8,343 nucleotides of DNA from Anaerolineales bacterium (lineage in GTDB: Bacteria > Chloroflexota > Anaerolineae > Anaerolineales > Villigracilaceae), in assembly GCA_015489255.1 (NCBI GenBank), contig WGAD01000306.1, positions 1-8,343 of the forward strand. The letters are read 5' to 3'. Position 1 is the first letter of the stretch. Each line of letters begins with the position of its first letter. The notes under the pieces are model-generated. The model was not told where the DNA came from, made no database searches, and saw only the letters and a program-made list of their open reading frames with translations. Shown in pieces: positions 1 to 7,411 of the stretch. The position numbers and the translations under genes are program-made.

Positions 1-994
1 AGTCTGCCAGGAAGTAGAGCAGGCGTAGCCGGAAGGAGGGCGTTTCTTTGCGGAAGCGGACATCGGCCATGCGGTAACCGATTGGCATGGCCCAGTGGTA
101 AAGTTTTTTCTTCAGCCAGGAGGTATCTTCAATTTTGACCTGCACCTGGCTGACCAGGTTTTCCCAGATGCGCGGCGGGCTGAACATCACCTGCGGGCCG
201 ATTTCGCGGATATCGTGCTGCACGGTTTCCGGCTCTTCCGGGAAGTTGACCTTGAACCCGACCAGCAGGTTGCAAGAGACGCACATCATCTGTTCTCCGA
301 TCCAGGCCAGCGGCAGGAAGGACACGAACTCGTCTTCGGGTTCCAGGGGGTCGACGCTCATCAGGTTGCGCGCCATGCTGATCATCGAGCGGTGGGTGAG
401 CATCGCCAGCTTGGGGTTGCCAGTGGTGCCAGAAGTGGTGGACAGGATCGCCAGATCTTCCCCCTGGCCGGCTTCCAGGCGTTCTTCGAACCAGCCGGGG
501 TGTTCTTTTTCGTATTGGCGGCCCAGTTTTTCCACATCGGGGAAGTAGAGCAAGAAGTCCTCGGTGTAGTTGCGCAGCCCTTTGGGGTCGTAGTAGATGA
601 CTTTGCGGACGCCTTTTAGCTGGTCCCACATTTCCAGGACTTTGTCGACCTGCTCCTGGTCTTCAACCACGATGAAGGTAACGTCGGCGTGGTTGAAGAT
701 GTAAATCATCTCCTTGACGACGGAATCCTGATAGATGCCGATGGATTTGGCGCCCACGCTCTGCGCCGCCAGTTCTGCCATCACCCATTCGGGGCGGTTG
801 TCTCCGATGATGGCGATGGTGTCTTCTGGCTTCAGCCCCAGGCTAACCAGCCCCAACGCAAAATACTTGACGTGTTCATAGTATTCGCGCCAGGTGATGG
901 ATTGCCAGATGCCATAATCGCGCAGGCGCAATGCCACTTTGTCGGGGGTGCGTTCTGCGTGCAGTTTGAGGTATTGAGGGAGGGTTTCGGGCAT
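1..994 (-). CDS. FadD-like long-chain acyl-CoA synthetase (AMP-forming), partial: N-terminal 331 residues
   Basis: This is an ANL-superfamily enzyme that activates a carboxylic acid with ATP to an acyl-adenylate and then transfers the acyl group to CoA. The ATG at 994-992 opens a frame with no stop to the window edge, giving 331 residues. The family usually has about 600-650, so the adenylate-binding core and the C-terminal lid lie outside. Visible motifs are the N-terminal stretch containing GDNRPEW (64-70), the ATP-binding P-loop TSGTTGNPK (187-195), LPLAWIGEQ (227-235) and FSPPRIWE (271-278). These match the FadD15-like long-chain ligase type often found beside branched-chain amino acid-type ABC transporters. 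An AGGAG Shine-Dalgarno lies 6 nt before the start and overlaps the livG stop, so the two genes are probably cotranscribed and coupled. The exact substrate (long-chain, branched or aromatic acid) cannot be read from the sequence. The family assignment is firm. Confidence 0.93.
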   Translation of the reverse strand, partial: MPETLPQYLKLHAERTPDKVALRLRDYGIWQSITWREYYEHVKYFALGLVSLGLKPEDTIAIIGDNRPEWVMAELAAQSVGAKSIGIYQDSVVKEMIYIFNHADVTFIVVEDQEQVDKVLEMWDQLKGVRKVIYYDPKGLRNYTEDFLLYFPDVEKLGRQYEKEHPGWFEERLEAGQGEDLAILSTTSGTTGNPKLAMLTHRSMISMARNLMSVDPLEPEDEFVSFLPLAWIGEQMMCVSCNLLVGFKVNFPEEPETVQHDIREIGPQVMFSPPRIWENLVSQVQVKIEDTSWLKKKLYHWAMPIGYRMADVRFRKETPSFRLRLLYFLAD

Positions 995-1000
995 GGGGGG

Positions 1001-1005
1001 CTCCT
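1001..1005 (-). promoter_or_regulatory. Shine-Dalgarno of the FadD-like gene, overlapping the livG stop
   Basis: The minus strand reads AGGAG, 6 nt before the ATG at 994. The TAG stop of livG (1006-1004) shares two bases with it, and the gap between the genes is only 9 nt. This fixes the start of the synthetase and implies translational coupling to the ABC ATPase. Confidence 0.8.
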
Positions 1006-1825
1006 ACTGGTTTCCGAGGTAGGCTTCGATCACTTGCGGGTCGTTGCGGATTTCATCTGGTGTGCCCTCGGCGATCTTTTGGCCGAAGTTGAGCACAACG
1101 ATGCGGTCGCTGATGTCCATGACCACGCCCATATCGTGTTCGATGAGCACAATGGTGACGCCATGCTCTTCGTTGATGTCCAGGATAAAGCGGGCCATGT
1201 CCTCTTTTTCTTCGGCGTTCATGCCGGCCATGGGTTCATCGAGCAACAAAAGCGCCGGGCGCAAAGCCAGGGCGCGCCCCATCTCGACCCGTTTTTGCAA
1301 ACCATAAGACAGCGAGCCAACGGGCTTGTCGCGGATGGCTTCAATTTCCAGCAGGTCGATGATGTCTTCCACAAAACGACGGAAGCGCAGCTGCTCGCGT
1401 TGCGCCGGGCCCCAGTAGATCAGGCTGCTGAGCAGGCCGCTTTTCATGTGGATGTGTGCGCCGGCCAGCAGGTTGTCGAGTACCGTCATGTGTTTGAAGA
1501 GCTCAATGTTTTGGAAGGACCGGGCGATGCCCAGGCGGGCGATCTTGTGAGGGGCCAAACGGGTCAGCTCGTGTGGTTCGGGGTTGTAGTAAGTGATCGT
1601 CCCCTGCTGGGGATGATAAAGCCCGCTGATGCAGTTCAGCAGACTGGTTTTACCGGCCCCATTTGGCCCGATGATTGCCAGTATCTCGCTCTGGCGGATG
1701 TTGAAGCTGACGTCAAACAAGGCAGTGACCCCGCCGAAGTGCAGTTGCAGGCTGTCGATGCCTAGTTGCACGTCGCCGGGGGAAAGTGCGCTGCTGTTGA
1801 GATGTGTGCTGAATTCACGTAACAT
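1004..1825 (-). CDS. livG: ABC transporter ATP-binding protein, LivG type (branched-chain amino acid / carboxylate uptake)
   Basis: This is the cytoplasmic ATPase of a HAAT-family importer (LivFGHMJ type). It hydrolyses ATP to drive uptake by two membrane permeases that are not in this window. All nucleotide-binding motifs are present in its 273 residues: Walker A GPNGAGKT (53-60), Q-loop Gln105 in RSFQNIELF, signature LSYGLQKRVE (172-181, with the LSYG variant common in LivG), Walker B LLLLDEP (192-198) and H-loop His230. The C-terminal segment QKIAEGTPDEI (249-259) is typical of LivG rather than LivF. The start is certain, because an in-frame TAG lies four codons upstream (1837-1835) and an AGGGAG Shine-Dalgarno sits 5 nt before the ATG. 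About 19 residues precede the ABC fold. The adjacent acyl-CoA synthetase suggests that fatty, branched or aromatic acids may be transported instead of amino acids. The symbol reflects family and not proven substrate. Confidence 0.93.
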   Translation of the reverse strand: MLREFSTHLNSSALSPGDVQLGIDSLQLHFGGVTALFDVSFNIRQSEILAIIGPNGAGKTSLLNCISGLYHPQQGTITYYNPEPHELTRLAPHKIARLGIARSFQNIELFKHMTVLDNLLAGAHIHMKSGLLSSLIYWGPAQREQLRFRRFVEDIIDLLEIEAIRDKPVGSLSYGLQKRVEMGRALALRPALLLLDEPMAGMNAEEKEDMARFILDINEEHGVTIVLIEHDMGVVMDISDRIVVLNFGQKIAEGTPDEIRNDPQVIEAYLGNQ

Positions 1826-1861
1826 GGGCGCTCCCTACAGAATCAGGATGCGCCCATGTTA
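1820..1861 (-). repeat. Perfect 12-bp inverted repeat over the livG translation start
   Basis: TAACATGGGCGC (1820-1831) and its exact reverse complement GCGCCCATGTTA (1850-1861) flank an 18-nt spacer (1832-1849). On the minus-strand transcript the downstream arm contains the livG ATG (1825-1823), and the loop side contains most of the Shine-Dalgarno (1831-1836). It could fold as an RNA hairpin burying the start codon, or act as a DNA operator for a dimeric repressor. The repeat is seen directly; its function is inferred. Confidence 0.8.
1831..1836 (-). promoter_or_regulatory. Shine-Dalgarno of livG
   Basis: The minus strand reads AGGGAG, 5 nt before the ATG at 1825. Its last base lies in the downstream arm of the 12-bp inverted repeat and the rest in the loop, so hairpin formation would hide the start codon more than the ribosome binding site. 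Confidence 0.7.
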
Positions 1862-1880
1862 GCAAAGAGCCGCTAATAAA

Positions 1881-1905
1881 GCGTTAATGAGGGCGTTAAA
1901 GGCGT
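1881..1905. repeat. Tandem GCGTTAA direct repeat upstream of livG
   Basis: GCGTTAA occurs at 1881-1887 and again at 1893-1899, a 12-nt period, followed by a partial copy GGCGT at 1901-1905. A short CGCT-AATAA-AGCG dyad (1871-1883) overlaps the first copy. The repeats lie in the gap between the regulator gene and livG, where activator or repressor sites would be expected, with a spacing close to one helical turn. They are short enough to occur by chance. Confidence 0.4.
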
Positions 1906-1934
1906 CCGTATTTTGGATATTGGATGCGGAAATA

Positions 1935-1940
1935 AGTATA
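1935..1940 (-). promoter_or_regulatory. Possible -10 box of a livG-fadD promoter
   Basis: The minus strand reads TATACT about 110 nt upstream of the livG start, leaving a 5' leader of about 100 nt that would include the GCGTTAA repeats and the 12-bp inverted repeat. No good -35 hexamer is found at 16-18 nt spacing (CCAAGG at 17), so an activator would be needed. The same T-rich bases directly follow the terminator-like hairpin at 1941-1975 and may just be its tail. Confidence 0.3.
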
Positions 1941-1975
1941 GCGCTGCCGCTGGCTGCCCTTGGGAGCGGCGGCGC
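1941..1975 (-). terminator. Terminator-like GC-rich hairpin after the regulator gene
   Basis: An 11-bp stem (arms 1941-1951 and 1965-1975, one A-C mismatch in the minus-strand RNA) with a 13-nt loop starts 6 nt after the TGA of the BTAD regulator. It is followed on the minus strand by TATACTTATTT. That tail is rich in T but not an unbroken run, so termination may be partial and allow some read-through from the ligase-regulator operon into livG. Confidence 0.45.
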
Positions 1976-1980
1976 CCAGG

Positions 1981-4900
1981 TCATTTTTCTGGCGGGGCGG
2001 AAGGGCCGCGCAGCGGCAGATCGGGGAGGACAGCGCCGCCGCGGCGGTCGGAGGGGCGGCCCTGAGCCTCGCGCAGCTCGTCGCGCATGTCGAGTTCATC
2101 GAAGATCACCACCGCGCGGAAATGGCAATCCACCGCCCAGGCGATGCGCCCTGCGCGATCGTAAAGCCGCCGCAGGGCGAGGTAGGTGCGCGCCAGGTCG
2201 GGGCGGGCGCGCACTTCGCGCAGGAGTTGTACTGCACGCAACAGGCGGGCTTCCACTTGCTGCCAGTTGGGAGAGGGGGCTTGTTGTTCAATTTCTGCCA
2301 GCAGAGTTTCGGCCAGGGCCTGCGCCCAGCGGTTGTTTGCCGCATGGCTTTCGTCCAGGGCGCGGCGGGCGTGTTGCCGGGCGCGCGCGAAATCGCGGGC
2401 CAGCAGGCGAGATTGCGCCAGGAAGAGCAGGGGCAGGTAGTGAAAAACGCGGTATTGATGGCGCTGCGCCCAAGCCAGCGCCGATTCCAGCAGGCGGCTG
2501 CCTTCTTGCGGGTTGCCCAGGTGCGCTTGTGCCAGGCCGCGCAGGCTGGCAGTCATGTAGAGGGCTGGAGTCCAGTCATCTTCTTCGGTGGGCAGCGGGA
2601 TGGGGGCCAGCGTATCCTGGCATTGTTGCCAGTGGTGACGGTCGGCATAGACCATCGCCAGCTGCACGCGGGTGAACACGGCGTGCGGGGTGGGCAGATC
2701 GTGAGAGGAATCGCGTTCGGCGTGTTGCACAGCCTGTTGGGCCGCCTGGATGGCGTTTTCCCAGGCGCCAACGCGGGCATAGGCCACGCCGAGGTACCCC
2801 AGTCCGACGGCCAGGTCGGCGGAGTTGACCGTGTGGGCATGGAGACGCTGGTGCCGGTTCAGGAAGACGATCGCATCGTCGAAGGCGGCCAGGGCAATGC
2901 TCACCCGCCCTAACATGCGCAGGGCGGCCATCTCCAACCCGCGGTGACCGGTTTCCTCGGCGGCCCGCAGGGCGCGGCGGGCGTGTTCCCGGGCGGCTTC
3001 GGGTTCGCCTTGCAGCCAATAGAATTGGGCCAGGCGGCGGTAGATGTGTCCCAGGCGCAGAGGGTCGCCCAGGTTGTGTGCCCAGGCCAGGGTTTCGTTC
3101 AGCGCCTGGATGGCGCGCGGCAAGTCGCCGGTGAAGGCATGAGCCTGTGCCAGCTGGAGGTAGATATCGATGCGCTCTCCGTGCAGGTGTGGCCCGGGTT
3201 GTTGCCCGAGCAGGTTGACGGCTTGCAAACCAAATTCGCGGGCTTCATGGTAGGAACGCAGGCGCAGGGCCTGTTCCCCGGCCTGGATGAGCCAGGGGAG
3301 GGCCTGCAAAGGGCGGCTGCTGCGCGCGTAGTGATACGCCAAAACGGCGGCCTCTGGCTGCGGAATGGCCGATTTGAGTACATCGGCGATGCGCCCGTGC
3401 AAGTATTGGCGGCGCGCCTGGCTGAGCTGGGCGTAGGCGACGCTGCGGATTTGATCATGGCGGAAGTCGTACCCGCCTTCGCTTTCGCTGATCAGGCCGC
3501 GCTGCTGCCATTCTTCTAGCAAGGCCACGCCTTGCTGAGGGGAGAGCGAAGCGATCTCTTGCAGGAGGGTGAAAGAAAAAGAACGCCCGATGACGGCAGC
3601 GGCCTGCAAGGCAGAACGGCTTTCTTCTTGCAGGCGATCGAGGCGGGCTTCGATGATGTGCTGGATGCTGGCGGGCACCACGTTCATCTGGCGGCCGCTT
3701 TCTTGCAGGGCGTGGATGGTTTCGATGATGAAGAGAGGGTTGCCGTGTGTATCGCGTTGCAGGCGTTGCAAGAAGATGGGGTCGTCTGCCCGATCGGGCA
3801 GCAGGGCGGCCACCAGGTCGGCGGTCTCTGTCGTGGAGAGGGGAGGCAATTGCAGGGTTTCGGCCAGTTGGCTGCGTTGCATCCGGCGCAAGAGATCACG
3901 CTGTGGGGCGGTGAGATCTTCGGGGCGGTAGAGGCCGATGACCAGCAAGGGGTAGCGCTGTGCCTGCCGCGCCAGCAAGGCGAACAATTCCCAGGTGGGC
4001 AGATCGGCCCAGTGGAAATCGTCCAGGACGAGGAGCAAGGGGCGGGCCGGGAAGGCCTGGCTGAGTGCCAGCAACGCGGTGCCCCAGGCGGCTCGCATAT
4101 CGGCTGGGGGCGCGTCATTGGCCTGGAGGCGGGCGAGGAGGGCTTCGGTTTCGGGCGGCAGCCCGACGCTGCGCAAAGAATCCAGGGCCGGGTTGTTGTG
4201 CAGGGCCTGGCGCAAGGCGGCAAAAGGCACCATGCTGTCCAGTTCATAGCACAGACCGTGCAGCATGGGCAGCTGCTCTCCACGGCGCAGGCGCAGGGTC
4301 TGCCAGAAGCGCGTCTTGCCGATGCCGGCCTCGCCGCCGAGGAGCAAGACGCCGCCCTGCCCGGCAGCTGCGCGGGCAATGCGATCTTCCGCCTGGCGCA
4401 GTTGCCGGCTGCGTCCAACCAGGGGGATGTCTATGTCGGGCAGGTGCACGGGGAAGCTGGCCGGCGTCGGGCGTTTGCGCCGCGGCGCGGGTGGCAGGCC
4501 GGTCTCTTGCGGGGGCAGTTCTCCGCGCTGGATGGCCTGGTAGAGGGCCTGGGTCTCGGGCAGGGGAGGGGCATCCAGTTCTTCTTGCAACAGGCGCGCA
4601 AAGTCCCGATATGTTTGCAAGGCACGCGGACGATTGCCCCGCCGCGCCCATATCCACATCAGGCGGCGGACGGCGTTCTCATCCAGGGGGTCGTTCTGCT
4701 GCCAGCGCTGGGCGTATTCCAGGGCTTCTGCGAGCAGGCCGGCTTGCAAAAAACCTTGTGATAGGCGGTTGAGGCTTTGCAGGAATACCTGGCGCAGCGA
4801 TTGACGCAAAGGTTGGGGCCATTCGTCGTACAAATCTTGCAGCAGATCGCCGCTGTAAAGGCGGACGGCCTCTTGCAGGTCGGGCAGGCTGGCTTCGGGG

Positions 4901-5241
4901 CCGGTTTTCTGCTGGAAGGTCTCCACGTCCAGCCAGACGACGGCTTGCGGGTTGATTTGCACGCTGGAGCCGGTGGTCAGCAGCAGGTTGCCCGCTGGGT
5001 CGAGTGGGGCCAGCACCTGGCGGACGTGGTGAAGATACTGGCGCAGATTGCGGCGCGCTGCGCTTTCAGTGGCATTGGGCCAAAAGAGAAAGGCCAGACG
5101 GCGCCGATCGGCTGGCTGCTGGCGGTGGAGCAAGAGGTAGGCCAGCAGGGAGCGGGTCGTGGGCGAGCCGGTTTTTTCCAGGCGGGCGCCGTCTGGCGTG
5201 TAGAGGCGCAGGGCATCGAAGAGCGTGGCGCGCAGGTTCAT
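1981..5241 (-). CDS. BTAD-STAND-TPR transcriptional regulator (SARP/AfsR-like, 1086 aa)
   Basis: This is a large cytoplasmic transcription factor of the SARP/BTAD type. Residues 1-100 fit an OmpR-like winged helix (TRSLLAYLLLHR at 29-40, then RRNLRQYLHHVR at 63-74), and 103-240 fit the bacterial transcriptional activator domain. A Pro/Arg-rich linker covers about 241-272. A STAND/AAA ATPase follows, beginning LVGRSRQL (274-281), with Walker A GGEAGIGKTR (302-311), Walker B LLLVLDDFHWAD (402-413) and NPLFIIE (501-507). Helical TPR/MalT-like repeats run from about 640 to 1055, before a short low-complexity Arg/Pro tail. There is no C-terminal LuxR helix-turn-helix, so DNA binding must rest on the N-terminus. 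In this family ATP binding and ligand or protein sensing by the repeats usually control an active form; that is family knowledge. The gene starts 4 nt after the CoA ligase stop with no Shine-Dalgarno, so translation probably depends on re-initiation. Its targets and ligand are unknown. The neighbouring ligases and transporter are likely candidates. Confidence 0.92.
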   Translation of the reverse strand: MNLRATLFDALRLYTPDGARLEKTGSPTTRSLLAYLLLHRQQPADRRRLAFLFWPNATESAARRNLRQYLHHVRQVLAPLDPAGNLLLTTGSSVQINPQAVVWLDVETFQQKTGPEASLPDLQEAVRLYSGDLLQDLYDEWPQPLRQSLRQVFLQSLNRLSQGFLQAGLLAEALEYAQRWQQNDPLDENAVRRLMWIWARRGNRPRALQTYRDFARLLQEELDAPPLPETQALYQAIQRGELPPQETGLPPAPRRKRPTPASFPVHLPDIDIPLVGRSRQLRQAEDRIARAAAGQGGVLLLGGEAGIGKTRFWQTLRLRRGEQLPMLHGLCYELDSMVPFAALRQALHNNPALDSLRSVGLPPETEALLARLQANDAPPADMRAAWGTALLALSQAFPARPLLLVLDDFHWADLPTWELFALLARQAQRYPLLVIGLYRPEDLTAPQRDLLRRMQRSQLAETLQLPPLSTTETADLVAALLPDRADDPIFLQRLQRDTHGNPLFIIETIHALQESGRQMNVVPASIQHIIEARLDRLQEESRSALQAAAVIGRSFSFTLLQEIASLSPQQGVALLEEWQQRGLISESEGGYDFRHDQIRSVAYAQLSQARRQYLHGRIADVLKSAIPQPEAAVLAYHYARSSRPLQALPWLIQAGEQALRLRSYHEAREFGLQAVNLLGQQPGPHLHGERIDIYLQLAQAHAFTGDLPRAIQALNETLAWAHNLGDPLRLGHIYRRLAQFYWLQGEPEAAREHARRALRAAEETGHRGLEMAALRMLGRVSIALAAFDDAIVFLNRHQRLHAHTVNSADLAVGLGYLGVAYARVGAWENAIQAAQQAVQHAERDSSHDLPTPHAVFTRVQLAMVYADRHHWQQCQDTLAPIPLPTEEDDWTPALYMTASLRGLAQAHLGNPQEGSRLLESALAWAQRHQYRVFHYLPLLFLAQSRLLARDFARARQHARRALDESHAANNRWAQALAETLLAEIEQQAPSPNWQQVEARLLRAVQLLREVRARPDLARTYLALRRLYDRAGRIAWAVDCHFRAVVIFDELDMRDELREAQGRPSDRRGGAVLPDLPLRGPSAPPEK

Positions 5242-5245
5242 TGGG

Positions 5246-7198
<1,953 letters not shown>

Positions 7199-7204
7199 GG
7201 TGCT

Positions 7205-7210
7205 CCTCCT
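7205..7210 (-). promoter_or_regulatory. Shine-Dalgarno of the acid:CoA ligase gene
   Basis: The minus strand reads AGGAGG, 6 nt before the ATG at 7198, a near-ideal site. It contrasts with the absence of any such site before the regulator gene downstream and before the divergent hydantoinase gene. Confidence 0.85.
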
Positions 7211-7241
7211 CTTGTTGGACTGTCATCTTTTTGGCAGGTTT

Positions 7242-7250
7242 ATTATGGCA
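7242..7250 (-). promoter_or_regulatory. Extended -10 promoter of the ligase-regulator operon
   Basis: The minus strand reads TGC-CATAAT, an extended -10 element, about 45 nt upstream of the ligase ATG. The predicted transcript start near 7235 would leave a leader of about 37 nt containing the Shine-Dalgarno. No good -35 is present (GCTTCA at 17 nt spacing), which is usual for extended -10 promoters. Confidence 0.5.
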
Positions 7251-7289
7251 CAAAAAACGACTCTTGAAGCAATTTTTGGGCGTTTTTTG
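7251..7289. repeat. 9-bp inverted repeat in the divergent intergenic region
   Basis: CAAAAAACG (7251-7259) and CGTTTTTTG (7281-7289) are perfect reverse complements separated by 21 nt. They lie in the AT-rich part of the 213-nt gap between the ligase and hydantoinase genes, directly upstream of the ligase -10. Their arm centres are 30 nt apart, close to three helical turns, as expected for a regulator binding two half-sites on one face of the DNA. No gene ends here, so a terminator role is unlikely. Confidence 0.5.
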
Positions 7290-7370
7290 ACGTTTGTTTC
7301 CACAGTTTTTCGTCGGCGACTCGCTTCATTGGTTGCTGCACCGGGGATAAAAGCCTCGTGCGGTGCGGGC

Positions 7371-7391
7371 AACGGCCGGCACAGCGCCGTT
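7371..7391. repeat. AACGGC-N9-GCCGTT dyad in the -35 region of the hydantoinase gene
   Basis: AACGGC (7371-7376) and GCCGTT (7386-7391) form a 6-bp dyad whose centre lies about 19 nt upstream of the extended -10 element. This is a usual position for a repressor or activator of that promoter. It is short and in GC-rich DNA, so chance is possible. Confidence 0.35.
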
Positions 7392-7396
7392 TTGCG

Positions 7397-7405
7397 TGCT
7401 AAAAT
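7397..7405 (+). promoter_or_regulatory. Extended -10 promoter of the hydantoinase gene (probably leaderless)
   Basis: The plus strand reads TGC-TAAAAT, an extended -10 element ending 7 nt before the ATG at 7412. Transcription usually starts about 7 nt after the -10, so the mRNA should begin at or within a base or two of the start codon. No Shine-Dalgarno-like sequence lies between the box and the ATG (ACGACC), and no -35 match is seen. Confidence 0.55.
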
Positions 7406-7411
7406 ACGACC

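Noticed and set aside
689..1765. Long open frame of 358 codons on the plus strand opposite livG and the FadD-like gene
   Set aside because: It is antisense to livG, which has every ABC motif. The translation shows no recognisable domain, and such frames are expected from third-position GC bias.
1843..1857. Four-codon ORF (Met-Gly-Ala-Ser) upstream of livG as a regulatory leader peptide
   Set aside because: It has no Shine-Dalgarno, and its ATG exists because the inverted repeat copies the livG start. It carries no run of codons that would suggest attenuation.
1981..2055. C-terminal Arg/Pro/Gly-rich tail of the regulator as a frameshifted continuation or lost LuxR domain
   Set aside because: The tail is short, the frame stays open to a normal TGA, and no helix-turn-helix sequence is visible in other frames of the following intergenic region. 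A natural end is simpler.
3532..4761. Open frame of 409 codons on the plus strand opposite the BTAD regulator
   Set aside because: It is rich in Gln, Gly and Ala with no domain pattern and no ribosome binding site. The minus-strand protein in the same place has clear Walker motifs.
7251..7289. Inverted repeat with a T-run read as an intrinsic terminator
   Set aside because: Neither flanking gene ends here, since both are transcribed away from this region. The stem is AT-rich with a 21-nt loop and would be weak.
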